Below, piece by piece: positions 7,539-17,021 of a DNA stretch of 64,000 nucleotides. A program made the position numbers and the translations under genes. Each line of letters starts with the position of its first letter. The stretch's first letter is position 1. Below the pieces are notes generated by a model, which was given only the letters and a program-made list of their open reading frames with translations, did no database searches and was not told where the DNA came from. Source of the DNA: Thermodesulfobacteriota bacterium (GTDB lineage Bacteria > Desulfobacterota > QYQD01); contig JAVHLC010000003.1 in NCBI GenBank assembly GCA_031082315.1, forward strand, positions 62,001 to 126,000, written 5' to 3'.

Positions 7539-8531
7539 ATGAAACAGATATGGGTGAAGGTTATCCCCTGGAAGAAGAAGCTGGTAACCACTGCCCTGGA
7601 AAATGGGGCAGATGCCCTGGTACTGGCAGAGGGTGATTCAGAGAAGGCCAAAAAACTCGGTCGTATTCCTACGGTGGCGCCGGATGGGGATCTCAAGTGG
7701 GGGGAAGATGTGGTGGAGGTGACTATCCGGGGATCGGAGGATGAAAAAGAGGTTGTCCGATTGGCCCAGACCAGGAAGGTCGTGGCCACGACCACGGACT
7801 GGACGGTTATTCCGCTTGAAAATATCGTCGCTCAAACCAATAATGTCCTCGTGGAGACGTCAAACCTGGAAGACGCCAGGACGGCCCTGGGGGTCCTGGA
7901 AAAAGGGGTAGATGGGGTGGTAATCAACGTCTCGGAACCGGCGGAGCTTAAGAAGATACTGACCTCTTTGCGGGAAACAGGCGGAGAGGCCCCGCTTACT
8001 ATAGGCGAGGTGGTTTCCATAAAGACCCTGGGCATGGGAGACCGTGTGTGCATCGATACCTGCACGCAGATGGGGAAGGGTGAGGGCATGCTTATCGGCA
8101 ATACCAGCCAGGCCCTCTTTCTGGTACATGCGGAGAGCGTAGAAAATCCGTATGTAGCTACCCGGCCCTTCCGAGTCAACGCCGGGCCGGTTCACGCCTA
8201 CGTGCGCGTGCCCGGCGGCAAGACGCGCTACCTTTCCGAACTCAAGAGCGGCGATGAGGTGCTCATGGTCAACAGCCAGGGCAAGAGCGGACCGGTGGTG
8301 GTCGGCCGGGTTAAGATCGAGAAACGTCCCCTGGTTCTCATTGAAGCCCGGGCCGAAGGCAAGGTATTTTCCACTATCTTGCAAAATGCCGAGACTATAC
8401 GGCTCACCAGACCGGATGGGGAGCCGGTATCCATCGTTTCCCTTAAGGAGGGAGACCAGGTCTTGATGTCTGTTGAGGCCGGCGGCCGCCATTTCGGCTA
8501 TCATATAGAGGAGACGATTACCGAGAAGTGA
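7539..8531 (+). CDS. aroB': 3-dehydroquinate synthase II
   Basis: A 330-residue enzyme of the archaeal-type DHQ synthase family, unrelated in sequence to AroB. It oxidatively deaminates and cyclises the ADH product to 3-dehydroquinate with NAD. Family features are the N-terminal KQIWVKVIPWKKKLVTTAL, the central GMGDRVCIDTCTQMGKGEGM with conserved cysteines, and NAGPVHAYVRVPGGKTRYL. The length equals the family norm. The start is ATG 7539 with AGGAAGG upstream. It overlaps aroD by four bases (GTGA), so translation is probably coupled. Confidence 0.93.
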   Translation: MKQIWVKVIPWKKKLVTTALENGADALVLAEGDSEKAKKLGRIPTVAPDGDLKWGEDVVEVTIRGSEDEKEVVRLAQTRKVVATTTDWTVIPLENIVAQTNNVLVETSNLEDARTALGVLEKGVDGVVINVSEPAELKKILTSLRETGGEAPLTIGEVVSIKTLGMGDRVCIDTCTQMGKGEGMLIGNTSQALFLVHAESVENPYVATRPFRVNAGPVHAYVRVPGGKTRYLSELKSGDEVLMVNSQGKSGPVVVGRVKIEKRPLVLIEARAEGKVFSTILQNAETIRLTRPDGEPVSIVSLKEGDQVLMSVEAGGRHFGYHIEETITEK

Positions 8532-9202
8532 TCTGCGTTGCTGTTTCCGCACCCACCATGTCCGGTATGCTGGCCGCAATCAAAAAGGGACAGAAGGCGG
8601 CTGATGCCATAGAGCTGCGGCTGGACGGGCTTAAAGATCCAGACTTGGCTTCTCTTATTAAGGCAGCCCGGCCCAGGAAGGTCGTGGTAACCAACCGTTC
8701 GTCCAGGGAAGGCGGGATGTTTACCGGAAAAGAGGCGGATAGAATTAGTTCTCTTGCTGAGGCCATGGCCCTGGGGGCCGACTACATTGACCTTGAGTGG
8801 CGGACGGCGGCGCCGATAAAGGAAAGGCTGCTGGCAAATAAAAGGAAGACAAAGGTCATCTTTTCTTATCATGACTTCACCCATACGCCTTCCAGAAGGT
8901 CCCTGCTTAATGTATTGAAATCCATGCGTGCGGCCGGGGCCGATGTCGGTAAGATTGTGACCATGGCTACCTCGCCGGATGACAATATTACGCTTCTCTC
9001 TCTCCTTAGTTGGGCCCGTCAGCAGAAATTTCCTTTGATTGCCTTCTGTATGGGCGAGATGGGGAAGATCAGTCGTCTGGCCACCCTGCCCCTGGGAGGC
9101 TATATGACCTATGCCTCTCCCGGCCGCGGCCGGGAGACAGCGCCGGGACAGATCAGCGCCTTTACGCTCAGGCAGATCATGGACCAGATGGACCTTTCCT
9201 GA
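8528..9202 (+). CDS. aroD: 3-dehydroquinate dehydratase, type I
   Basis: A 224-residue class I dehydroquinase forming 3-dehydroshikimate through a Schiff base. AIELRLDGL is the substrate-binding ExRxD motif. KVIFSYHDFTHTP carries the catalytic histidine, and GADVGKIVTMATSPDD the Schiff-base lysine. The C-terminal TYASPGRGRETAPGQ is the mobile loop. The start is GTG 8528 overlapping the preceding stop by four bases. The stop TGA overlaps the aroE ATG by one base. All domains are complete. Confidence 0.93.
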   Translation: MICVAVSAPTMSGMLAAIKKGQKAADAIELRLDGLKDPDLASLIKAARPRKVVVTNRSSREGGMFTGKEADRISSLAEAMALGADYIDLEWRTAAPIKERLLANKRKTKVIFSYHDFTHTPSRRSLLNVLKSMRAAGADVGKIVTMATSPDDNITLLSLLSWARQQKFPLIAFCMGEMGKISRLATLPLGGYMTYASPGRGRETAPGQISAFTLRQIMDQMDLS

Positions 9203-10035
9203 TGTACCTGATTGATAGCGAAACACGCCTTTATTGTCTGATAGGTAATCCTGTAGCCAAGAGTCTCAGCCCGATCCTGCACAATGCGGCGTTCCGGGCC
9301 TTGGGCATTAATGCGGTATATCTCGCCTTTTGCGTGAGCGATCCGGCGGCGGCAGTGCAGGGTATAAGGTCTTTACCCATACACGGGGTGAGCGTCACCA
9401 TCCCTCACAAAACGGCCATCTTGCCGTATGTGGATGACCTGGAGCCGCTGGCCCAGGCGATGGGGGCGGTAAATACCCTTTATTGGCAGGAAGAAAGGCT
9501 TATCGGGGCAAATACCGACGGCCTGGGGGCTGTTCTGGCCCTCAAGGAGAAGACGGAACTCTATGGCCGGAGATGTCTGATCCTTGGAGCAGGCGGCGCG
9601 GCCCGGTCTATCGCCTTTGCCCTTAAGACAGAGGGATGTCATGTAGTCCTTACCAATCGAACCGGAGAGAAGGGGAGGAGTCTGGCCGAAGAGATCGGTG
9701 TGGATTGGGTTCCTTTCGGAGAGTTTACACGGGATAAGGCAGATATGCTTATCCAGGCCACAAGCGTGGGCATGTACCCTAAAGCGGAAGAAAGTCTTGT
9801 GCCCCGCCAGTCCCTCGCGTCTTTCCCGGTGGTTATGGACATTGTCTATAAACCCCTTGAGACCAGATTGCTGAGAGAGGCCAGGCAAGAGGGCTGTCTT
9901 GCCATTGATGGACTCAATATGCTCATTTATCAGGCCGCGGCCCAATTCAGGTTGTGGACGGGGAAAGAGGCCCCGATTTCCGTGATGCGGCGTGAGGCCG
10001 ATGACTACCTATCAGGGAAAGGAGTTTCTCGTTGA
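9202..10035 (+). CDS. aroE: Shikimate dehydrogenase
   Basis: A 277-residue NADP-dependent enzyme reducing 3-dehydroshikimate to shikimate. GNPVAKSLSPILHN binds substrate. VSVTIPHKTAILPYVDD has the catalytic lysine, and NTDGLGA the partner aspartate. GAGGAARSIAFALK is the Rossmann loop, with NRT as the NADP-specific element, and DGLNMLIYQAAAQF the C-terminal helix. I chose ATG 9202, which overlaps the aroD stop (TGATG); the open frame extends upstream only as an out-of-frame shadow of aroD. The aroA TTG start overlaps its stop. Confidence 0.95.
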   Translation: MYLIDSETRLYCLIGNPVAKSLSPILHNAAFRALGINAVYLAFCVSDPAAAVQGIRSLPIHGVSVTIPHKTAILPYVDDLEPLAQAMGAVNTLYWQEERLIGANTDGLGAVLALKEKTELYGRRCLILGAGGAARSIAFALKTEGCHVVLTNRTGEKGRSLAEEIGVDWVPFGEFTRDKADMLIQATSVGMYPKAEESLVPRQSLASFPVVMDIVYKPLETRLLREARQEGCLAIDGLNMLIYQAAAQFRLWTGKEAPISVMRREADDYLSGKGVSR

Positions 10036-11297
10036 TTACTGTAAGGCCGCAACGTTCTATAAAAGCAACCATTACTGTCCCCGGCTCAAAGAGTCTGACC
10101 CAACGGGCCCTGGTGACCTCCGCCCTGGCGGACGGCGAGAGCATTATCCGCGGGGCCTTGATCAGTGAAGATACGAACCTCCTGATAGAGGCGTTAAGGA
10201 GTCTCGGCGCTGAGATCGCGGTGGAAGCGGAAGATGTGGTAATAAACGGTACCGGCGGCCTTATAAAGATACCCAAAAAACCGCTTTACATGGGAAATAA
10301 CGGGACCGGCATACGTTTTTTGACTGCGCTCAGCGCACTGGGAGGGGGCCGCATAGTGCTTACCGGCAGTCAGCGCATGGAAGAGCGCCCTATTCAGGAC
10401 CTTCTGGATGTCCTGAACAAACTTGGCGCCGAGGCCATAAGTATAAACGGCACGGGTTGTCCGCCGGTAAAGGTGATGTCTCCATCCGGCACACTCCCGG
10501 GCGGTCCGGTTGGTATAGCAGGTCGTTCCAGCAGCCAGTTTATATCCGCCATTCTCCTGGTGGCCCCGTATGCCCGGAGAAAGGTCATTCTGGAGATTGA
10601 GGGAGAGATGGTCTCCACTCCCTATGTCTTCATGACCTTAAAGGTGATGAATGATTTTGGCATTTCTGTGCCCTGCAATGACTATCGTATTTTCGATATT
10701 CCCCAGGGGAGATACATCTCGCGGGTTTATACGGTAGAAGGAGATGCCTCCAATGCCTCCTATTTCTGGGCGGCGGCCGCGGTGACCGGCGGCCGGGTAT
10801 GTGTGGAGAATGTATTTGCCGATACGATACAGGGCGATGCCGCCTTTTTAAATATTTTGGAGAAAATGGGTTGCCGGGTGGAAAAAGGCGACGACGGCAT
10901 TACGGTCTTTGGCCCGGAGAGACTGCAAGGCGTAACGGTGGATATGAACAAATGGCCGGATATCGTGCCCACCCTGGCCGTCGTAGCGGCTCAGGCCGAA
11001 ACCGAGACCGTTATCAGGAACGTAGCCCATCTGCGCATAAAGGAGACAGACCGCCTCCGTGCCGTGGCTACCGAATTGAGAAAGATCGGCGCTCAGGTGG
11101 AGGAATTGCCGGATGGCCTGGTTATCCGCAAGGGGGGGCCATGCGGCGGAGTTATCGAAACTTATAACGATCACCGTATAGCCATGAGCTTCGCCGTGGC
11201 CGGCCTGGTAACGCCGGATATTTCCATTGCAGGAGAAGAGTGCGTGGCTAAATCATTCCCGAATTTTTGGGAGACATTTGATCAACTCTATGCCTAA
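10032..11297 (+). CDS. aroA: EPSP synthase (3-phosphoshikimate 1-carboxyvinyltransferase)
   Basis: A 421-residue enzyme joining shikimate-3-phosphate and phosphoenolpyruvate. PGSKSLTQRALVTSALADG is the N-terminal substrate loop. NNGTGIRFLTALSALGGG is the PEP-binding loop (NAGT in most homologues, NNGT here). LRIKETDRLRA and the C-terminal YNDHRIAMSFAVAG are diagnostic. The start is TTG 10032 in a TTGA overlap with aroE, with AAAGGAG seven bases upstream. It overlaps aroK by eight bases. The variant residue in the PEP loop is visible; any effect on inhibitor sensitivity is not predictable. Confidence 0.95.
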   Translation: MITVRPQRSIKATITVPGSKSLTQRALVTSALADGESIIRGALISEDTNLLIEALRSLGAEIAVEAEDVVINGTGGLIKIPKKPLYMGNNGTGIRFLTALSALGGGRIVLTGSQRMEERPIQDLLDVLNKLGAEAISINGTGCPPVKVMSPSGTLPGGPVGIAGRSSSQFISAILLVAPYARRKVILEIEGEMVSTPYVFMTLKVMNDFGISVPCNDYRIFDIPQGRYISRVYTVEGDASNASYFWAAAAVTGGRVCVENVFADTIQGDAAFLNILEKMGCRVEKGDDGITVFGPERLQGVTVDMNKWPDIVPTLAVVAAQAETETVIRNVAHLRIKETDRLRAVATELRKIGAQVEELPDGLVIRKGGPCGGVIETYNDHRIAMSFAVAGLVTPDISIAGEECVAKSFPNFWETFDQLYA

Positions 11298-11829
11298 AAA
11301 ACCTCTGGCAAAGATCGTTCTTATTGGTTATCGTGGTTCCGGGAAGACCACGGTAGGCCGGAGGTTAGCGGAGAGATTGTCGGTGCTATTTACTGACACC
11401 GATATCCTGATCGAAGAGAAGGCCGGTATAACCATCAAAGAAATGGTGGAGAAAAAGGGATGGGCTTATTTCCGGGTAGTGGAAAAAGACGTCATTCGCG
11501 GTCTGGCCGGGGATAAAGCCATGGTAGTAGCGGCCGGCGGAGGCGCTGTCCTTGACCCGGAAAACCAGGCGCGCCTGAGAGAAGACAGTTTGGTTTTTTA
11601 TCTGGCGGCGGATGAGGCCACGCTGGCCGGGCGTATTGCTAAAGATACCAGGACAGGTGACCAGCGGCCGTCTCTTACCGGGGAGACGGTAACGGCGGAA
11701 ATCAGGGCGGTTTTGGAAGAGCGGGAGCCTGTTTATCGTAAGGCGGCCGACTATGTGATAAATACAGAAGGCCGGACGGCGGATGATATTGTTGAGAAAA
11801 TAATAGGTATTATTGAGAATAGAAACTAA
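11290..11829 (+). CDS. aroK: Shikimate kinase
   Basis: A 179-residue P-loop kinase phosphorylating shikimate. GYRGSGKTTVGRRLAERL is the Walker A loop. FTDTDILIEEKAG contains the shikimate-binding aspartate, and GWAYFRVVEKDVI the conserved arginine and glutamate. AAGGGAVLD is the second glycine-rich shikimate loop, and GDQRPSL the lid arginine. I chose ATG 11290 (MPKKPLAKIVLIGYRG), giving normal family length and an eight-base overlap with aroA; an ATG at 11227 would add 21 unrelated residues. Confidence 0.94.
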   Translation: MPKKPLAKIVLIGYRGSGKTTVGRRLAERLSVLFTDTDILIEEKAGITIKEMVEKKGWAYFRVVEKDVIRGLAGDKAMVVAAGGGAVLDPENQARLREDSLVFYLAADEATLAGRIAKDTRTGDQRPSLTGETVTAEIRAVLEEREPVYRKAADYVINTEGRTADDIVEKIIGIIENRN

Positions 11830-11847
11830 GACATAAAAGAGAGAGAT

Positions 11848-12915
11848 ATGGCTGGGAATACATTCGGTAAGGTATTTCGGGTTACCACGTGGGGGGAGTC
11901 CCATGGCCGGGCCCTGGGGGTAGTCATAGACGGCTGTCCTCCACTCATCCCTCTGAGCGAGGCGGATATACAGATTGATCTGGAGCAGCGTCGGCCGGGA
12001 AAGGCCGGGGTGGTTGCGACTACCAGGCGTAAGGAACCGGACGTGGTAGAGATTCTATCCGGTGTCTTTGCCGGGAAGACCACCGGCACGCCGATCTCGC
12101 TTATTATCTTTAACCGTGATGTGGACACCTCGGCCTATGAGCCTATCAAAGACCTCTTTCGTCCGGGGCATGGAGATTATACATACCTTAAGAAATATGG
12201 TATTCGCGATAACCGGGGGGGAGGCCGGGCCTCCGGACGGGAGACCGTGAGCAGAGTGGCGGCCGGCGCCGTAGCGCGTAAGCTTCTGGAGCGGGAGGGG
12301 GTACGGGTCATAGCCTATACCCTGGAACTGGGCGGCGTGCGTGCGGAAAAGATCGATTTGGCCGCGGCCGGGGAGAACTCCCTCTTTTGTCCGGATCCGG
12401 AGGCGGCGCTGCGGATGGAGGAAAGGATTAATGAGGTGCGTGCGCAGGGAGATAGCCTGGGCGGCATAGTGGAGACAGTGGCCAGGGGTTGCCCGGTTGG
12501 TCTTGGCGAACCGGTCTTTGACAAACTGGACGGTGATCTGGCCAGGGCTATGATGAGTATCGGGGCTGTCAAGGGCGTGGAGATCGGCTCTGGTTTTGAG
12601 GCCGCACGCCGTCCCGGCTCACAGAATAACGACTCTATTCTGCCGCACGGTTTTGCTACCAATAATGCCGGGGGCATATTGGCCGGTATCTCAAATGGGG
12701 ATGACATAGTCGTGCGGGTGGCGGTAAAACCCATCCCATCCATTGCCAGGCCCCAGCAGACCGTAAATATTAACATGGAACCACGGGAAATAACGGTCGG
12801 CGGCCGGCATGATATCTCGGCCATCCCAAGGATCGTTCCGGTTTGTGCGGCCATGATGCGGCTCACCCTGGCGGATCATCTCCTGCGGCAGAGGGCTATC
12901 AAATTTCATGGATAA
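11848..12915 (+). CDS. aroC: Chorismate synthase
   Basis: A 355-residue FMN-dependent enzyme forming chorismate from EPSP by anti-1,4-elimination. The N-terminal [19 protein letters not shown], the central [20 protein letters not shown], and [15 protein letters not shown] are family signatures, with the catalytic histidines in GESHGR and RPGHGD. The length is typical. It begins 18 bases after aroK with AGAGAGAT before ATG 11848 and overlaps tyrA by eight bases. Confidence 0.95.
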   Translation: MAGNTFGKVFRVTTWGESHGRALGVVIDGCPPLIPLSEADIQIDLEQRRPGKAGVVATTRRKEPDVVEILSGVFAGKTTGTPISLIIFNRDVDTSAYEPIKDLFRPGHGDYTYLKKYGIRDNRGGGRASGRETVSRVAAGAVARKLLEREGVRVIAYTLELGGVRAEKIDLAAAGENSLFCPDPEAALRMEERINEVRAQGDSLGGIVETVARGCPVGLGEPVFDKLDGDLARAMMSIGAVKGVEIGSGFEAARRPGSQNNDSILPHGFATNNAGGILAGISNGDDIVVRVAVKPIPSIARPQQTVNINMEPREITVGGRHDISAIPRIVPVCAAMMRLTLADHLLRQRAIKFHG

Positions 12916-13696
12916 GAAGTCCATTACCATCGGCCTTGTCGGCGGCAGCGGAAGGATGGGGCAATGGTTTAGGCGTTTTTTTACGGCGGCCGGCTACAGT
13001 GTGGAGATAGCCGGTCGAAAGACCGCTATGACCCCGGTTGAACTGGCCAGGAAGAGCCGGGTTCTTATTGTTACTGTGCCTATTGATGTGACCTGCGCTA
13101 CTATCAAAGAATTGGGGCCATATCTGGCGAAAGACGCCCTGTTCATGGATCTTACCTCCCTCAAGAAGGAACCGGTGGAGGCCATGCTTAAGTATTCTAA
13201 GGCCGAGGTTATCGGCGCCCACCCTTTATTCGGGCCGCGGGAAAGGTCGCTGAAAGGCAAAAATATTGTACTCTGTCCGGCACGGGGCAAGAAATGGCTG
13301 CCCTGGTTAAAAGACCTCTTTGGGTCTTACGGCGGACATTTAGAAATAATGTCCCCGGATGAGCATGACCGGGCCATGGCCATTGTGCAAGGACTTGTTC
13401 ATGCGGCGCACATGGCTGTGGGTATGACCGTTGCCGGGAGCAAATTCCCTCTTTCTACCTTTGATAGTATATCTACACCCAACTTCAAAAAAAAGTTGCA
13501 ACAAGTACGACGTCTGTTTAGCCAGGATCCTACCCTCTATGCCCAGATGCTTTTTTGCAATCCCTACGTCCTGCCGATCCTTGAGTCCTATATGGACAAT
13601 CTGCACTATTTGGTTTCGGCTGTCCGAGGGAAAGAATCCGCGGCTATCGAGAAGGTCTTTGCCGGGGTTCGTCTCTATATCAAAAGCGGAAATTAG
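12908..13696 (+). CDS. tyrA: Prephenate dehydrogenase (tyrosine branch)
   Basis: A 262-residue TyrA-family dehydrogenase without a fused chorismate mutase or ACT domain. [18 protein letters not shown] is the dinucleotide-binding loop. [12 protein letters not shown] holds the catalytic histidine. [16 protein letters not shown] is the substrate helix with a second histidine. It converts prephenate, or possibly arogenate, to the tyrosine precursor; which substrate is used cannot be decided here. It closes the operon and explains why tyrosine codons appear in the leader. No prephenate dehydratase is present in the window, so the phenylalanine branch must be encoded elsewhere. Confidence 0.88.
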   Translation: MDKKSITIGLVGGSGRMGQWFRRFFTAAGYSVEIAGRKTAMTPVELARKSRVLIVTVPIDVTCATIKELGPYLAKDALFMDLTSLKKEPVEAMLKYSKAEVIGAHPLFGPRERSLKGKNIVLCPARGKKWLPWLKDLFGSYGGHLEIMSPDEHDRAMAIVQGLVHAAHMAVGMTVAGSKFPLSTFDSISTPNFKKKLQQVRRLFSQDPTLYAQMLFCNPYVLPILESYMDNLHYLVSAVRGKESAAIEKVFAGVRLYIKSGN

Positions 13697-13697
13697 C

Positions 13698-13721
13698 AAA
13701 CCATCCTTTAATTGATGGTTT
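13698..13721 (+). terminator. Hairpin after the aromatic operon
   Basis: An 8-bp stem AAACCATC/GATGGTTT begins two bases after the tyrA stop. The following tail is poor in T, so it may be a weak terminator or a processing or stability hairpin. Confidence 0.45.
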
Positions 13722-13735
13722 CGTAAAAAAGGCTT

Positions 13736-13822
13736 TTCACCGCAGAGCACGCAGAGTCCGCAGAGAGAAACTGCAGACCATTCACTATGTTATCTCAGCG
13801 TTCTCGGCGACCTCTGCGGTGA
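13736..13822. repeat. CACAGAGG-type repeat, inverted-arm element
   Basis: The left arm (13738-13768) is CACCGCAGAGCACGCAGAGT continuing CCGCAGAGA. The right arm (13793-13822) is CTCAGCGTTCTCGGCGACCT continuing CTGCGGTGA, its degenerate reverse complement. The core between them is about 24 bases. Confidence 0.65.
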
Positions 13823-13988
13823 TTTTTAGTTTTTTGCGAAATCATCTTAATTGCCGTTACCTATCTGGTGCAAAAAAGCAACTCAACGTCGTCCAAAATT
13901 GCACTATTGCAACCCTATCATATCCCCGGCCCATCCTATAAATCCAGCAATTAAGGGATGTTAGGTAATTTTTTGTGCGAAAATATAT

Positions 13989-14004
13989 TGGCACGTTTTA
14001 TGCT
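13989..14004 (+). promoter_or_regulatory. Sigma-54 promoter of the tmc operon
   Basis: TGGCACGTTTTATGCT has GG and GC exactly ten bases apart and matches the -24 half TGGCACG fully. It lies 66 bases before the tmcB start. About 90 bases further upstream is a dyad TTGCACTATTGCAA (13899-13912), a possible activator site. A sigma-54 activator gene follows the operon at 19183. Apart from these sites and the repeat at 13736, the gap 13723-14069 shows nothing else. Confidence 0.8.
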
Positions 14005-14069
14005 TTACAGATATGTTTAACTTGCTAATTAGTCATCTCTTAGACGGTCTTTATGAGGAGGATATACTT

Positions 14070-15413
14070 ATGGCAGTACCTGCAACTAAATTAAAAAAAT
14101 GGGGAGAGATTATTGATGAGGGATTGGAACAAGGGGCAGCCAGGCTTACCTATGAGAAGATAGAGCAGGTCATCAACCAAGTATTAAGGGGGGAGACCGG
14201 GGCGCGGATGAAGGTCTATGTGGATACCTGCATCCACTGTGGGTTATGTTCCACCGCCTGTCATCAGTATCTTTCTAATAATGGCGATCCCGAATTTTCT
14301 CCGGTAGCAAAGGTCAAACGGACCATGTGGGAGATGCTCGATAAAAAAGGAAAGGTCAGCCCGGCGTTTATAAAAAAGGCTTCCGAGATTGCCTCTACAG
14401 AATGCAACATGTGCCGCCGCTGCAGTATGTTTTGTCCGTATGGGATTGATATAGCTTATATTATGTCTGTAGTTCGGAGAATTTGTCACTTGCTGGGGGT
14501 TACGCCCCTCTATATTCAGGATACAGCTCATAGCCACGCCGTTACCATGAATCAGATGTGGGTGAAAGAGGATGAGTGGGCAGATACCTTGCAGTGGCAG
14601 GAGGGGGAGGCCCAGGGGGAAGTGCCGAGTGTCCGTATTCCCCTTGATAAAGAGGGGGCAGATATCATGTATTCGGTCATCGGTCCGGAACCGAAGTTTT
14701 TGGCCCACCTTCTCTACAACGCGGCCGTTATTATGACCGTAGCCGGCGAAAATTGGACCATGTCTTCTTTGCCTGGCTGGGACAACAGCGATATGGCCAT
14801 GTACACCGGTGATAACGAGGTGATGGGACGGGTTAAAAGGGCCCATTTTGAAAAAGCCGCCGAGTTGAGAGTAAAGAAGATTGTTATGGGCGAATGTGGT
14901 CATGCCTTTCGTTCCGTCTATGACGTGGGCAACCGGTGGCTGGGCTGGAAGATGCCGCCTATCCCGATTGTTCATGCTATCGAGTGGTATTATAACCTGA
15001 TTAAAGACGGCCGGCTAAAGATAGCCAGAAAATTCGAGGAGCCGGTTACCCTGCACGATCCCTGTAACGTCATACGAGGGCGGGGATTACACGAGAAGGC
15101 AAGGTATGTTATCAAGGCCATCTGTAAAAATTTCATAGAGATGTATCCCAACCGGGAACACAACTATTGTTGCAATGCCGGGGGTGGAGTTATCAACTGT
15201 GGCCCCCCCTGGAAAACGAAACGGGTAGTGTCCAATAAAATAAAGGCCGAACAACTTGCTGCCACCGGCGCAAAGGTTTTAATTTCTCCCTGCCACAACT
15301 GTCACTCCGGACTGGAAGATATCGTTAGTTATTATAAATTAGGGATGCACGTCGTTTTTATCAGCGAGATTTTGATGAAAACCATAGAAATCCCGGATTC
15401 ATTGCGAGCCTAA
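14070..15413 (+). CDS. tmcB: Tmc complex HdrD/DsrK-like iron-sulfur subunit, first copy
   Basis: A 447-residue cytoplasmic iron-sulfur protein like TmcB of sulfate reducers, related to HdrD and DsrK. Two [4Fe-4S] motifs are visible: CIHCGLCSTACH and CNMCRRCSMFCPYGI. A C-terminal CCG-type cysteine domain follows: HDPCNVIRGRG, NYCCNAGGGV and SPCHNCHSG. It is thought to take electrons from a membrane subunit and periplasmic cytochrome c3 to a cytoplasmic acceptor. The start is ATG 14070 with GAGGAGG eight bases upstream; the frame is open back to 14013 but that part lies beyond the sigma-54 promoter start. A 446-residue paralogue lies at 17726. Confidence 0.85.
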   Translation: MAVPATKLKKWGEIIDEGLEQGAARLTYEKIEQVINQVLRGETGARMKVYVDTCIHCGLCSTACHQYLSNNGDPEFSPVAKVKRTMWEMLDKKGKVSPAFIKKASEIASTECNMCRRCSMFCPYGIDIAYIMSVVRRICHLLGVTPLYIQDTAHSHAVTMNQMWVKEDEWADTLQWQEGEAQGEVPSVRIPLDKEGADIMYSVIGPEPKFLAHLLYNAAVIMTVAGENWTMSSLPGWDNSDMAMYTGDNEVMGRVKRAHFEKAAELRVKKIVMGECGHAFRSVYDVGNRWLGWKMPPIPIVHAIEWYYNLIKDGRLKIARKFEEPVTLHDPCNVIRGRGLHEKARYVIKAICKNFIEMYPNREHNYCCNAGGGVINCGPPWKTKRVVSNKIKAEQLAATGAKVLISPCHNCHSGLEDIVSYYKLGMHVVFISEILMKTIEIPDSLRA

Positions 15414-15444
15414 GGCGTTTTTGGCTCAAGTAAATATGAATTAG

Positions 15445-15482
15445 ACAACGGCTCATTAGAGATAATGGGCCGTTGTTGTTTG
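15445..15482 (+). terminator. Terminator after tmcB copy 1
   Basis: A 14-bp stem from 15445-15458 (ACAACGGCTCATTA) and 15463-15476 with a four-base loop, followed by TGTTTG. The T-run is short, so partial read-through to tmcD is possible. The rest of the gap to 15738 holds a small dyad CATGAGAC-CAGCC-GTCTCATG at 15677-15697 and no clear promoter. Confidence 0.65.
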
Positions 15483-15738
15483 AACCCAAAGCCAGGATAC
15501 CGTTTTATTGGCCTGCCATAAAAAAAGAACTTGACCACAGCAATTAAGACATGCTAGATAGATATGAATCCTTATTCATCTTGTTATGTTTTTTGATGAA
15601 GGGTCGACCTTTGTCATGGATGGGTGAGTGATTACTTTTTAGCATTAAGACCGGCAGTCTGAGTGAATATGAATAACATGAGACCAGCCGTCTCATGCAA
15701 TAAGGTTAGCTCTAGATGTTTGAAAAGGAGGCGGTACA

Positions 15739-17004
15739 ATGTCCGAATCAAAAAAGTGGGATTGGGATACGAGCGAAGAATTAATCGCGACTACCAGTGA
15801 ATGGAAGACTAAATTTACCCGGGTGCAAGAGCCGTATGTCAGCCCTGACGGTAAAAAAGTCGCAGCCATAGTAAGAAATGAGGATGGAACTTATACGGCC
15901 TGCGTAAATGGAGAGGCCTGGGAGAACACCTATGAAAACATGTGGAACCTGAGATTTGGTCCTGATGGCCGGTTGACGGCTATAGTTTCAGAGGCAGGTG
16001 AGTGGACGTTAGCTGTAGATGGTGTGCCCTGGGAGAATAAATTTGCCTATGTATGGGACACCAAGTTCAACGAAGATGGTCAGACCATAGCGGTTAAGAT
16101 TCAGCAGGACACGCGGTATGGATTGGCGGTTAATGACCAGCCGTGGGAGAATTTATTTGAGCATATCGGCAAGTACGTCATGACGCCGGACGGGCAGCAT
16201 ATGGCCGCGGCAGTACAGGCAGTGCCGCTGGGCCAGGCCGAGGTTTTTAAGTTCAAGGATGAAGGTACCTGGACGGTAGCCGTGAACGGCAATGCCTGGG
16301 AGAAGATTTTTACCAATGTCTGGGGACTGGATATAACACCTGATGGGAAGCACGTGGCCGCCGAGGTCAGGATGGGTCTTTACGATTACACCATCGCCAT
16401 GGACGGAGAGACTTGGGCCGAGAAATTCAGTTGCGCCTGGGAGCCTATATTCCGGCCTAAAATAAGCGATGCCTTGGCCATTGCGCCGGTGCGGGCGGCC
16501 GGCAAATGGACGTTGGCATCCAATGGCAAGCCGGTCTGGGACAGTAAATTCGTGCAGTGCTGGCATCAGACGTACAGCCCGGACGGCAGAAAACTGGCGG
16601 CCATTGTAGCCCCGTCTTTTGGACAATGGACGGTAGCTATTGACGGCAAACCGTGGGCAACCACATTTAATGAATTGGTTACGGATCTCACCTTCAGCCC
16701 GGACGGCAATCGTTTGGCAGCCATTGCCAAGGACGACGGTCACTGGAAGATAGTGGTGGATGGTACGCCCTGGCCGGCGATGTACGATATGGTATGGCCG
16801 CCGGTATTCAGTCCCGATGGTAGTAAGGTGGCGTCCAAGGTAGAGAAAGGCGGCAAATATACGATTGCGTTGAATGGAAAGCCCTGGCGTGAATGCGAGG
16901 CCCTCTGGAGTCCGGTCTTCAGCCCGGACGGAAAGAAGGTCTTGGTTCGATGCATAGAGGATGGCAAATACTATCGCCGTATCGTGCCGATATCAGAATT
17001 TTAG
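15739..17004 (+). CDS. tmcD: Tmc complex subunit TmcD, tryptophan-rich beta-propeller-like protein
   Basis: A 421-residue protein made of about eight repeats of a WD40/TolB-like blade. Each repeat has a core such as GEWTLAVDGVPWENKF and FSPDGKKVLV: an aromatic strand, a NG/DGxxW turn, a VW or TW, then SPDGxxxA. There is no signal peptide, so it is probably cytoplasmic. In Desulfovibrio the fourth gene of the tmc operon encodes such a protein of unknown role, presumably a scaffold of the redox complex. The start is ATG 15739 with AAAAGGAGG seven to eight bases upstream. tmcC follows 17 bases later. Confidence 0.75.
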   Translation: MSESKKWDWDTSEELIATTSEWKTKFTRVQEPYVSPDGKKVAAIVRNEDGTYTACVNGEAWENTYENMWNLRFGPDGRLTAIVSEAGEWTLAVDGVPWENKFAYVWDTKFNEDGQTIAVKIQQDTRYGLAVNDQPWENLFEHIGKYVMTPDGQHMAAAVQAVPLGQAEVFKFKDEGTWTVAVNGNAWEKIFTNVWGLDITPDGKHVAAEVRMGLYDYTIAMDGETWAEKFSCAWEPIFRPKISDALAIAPVRAAGKWTLASNGKPVWDSKFVQCWHQTYSPDGRKLAAIVAPSFGQWTVAIDGKPWATTFNELVTDLTFSPDGNRLAAIAKDDGHWKIVVDGTPWPAMYDMVWPPVFSPDGSKVASKVEKGGKYTIALNGKPWRECEALWSPVFSPDGKKVLVRCIEDGKYYRRIVPISEF

Positions 17005-17021
17005 GTAAGGGGGGAAATATA

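Noticed and set aside
14013-14069. Upstream extension of the first tmcB
   Set aside because: The extra 19 residues start only a few bases after the sigma-54 promoter; the paralogue starts at the equivalent of ATG 14070 with the same ribosome site.
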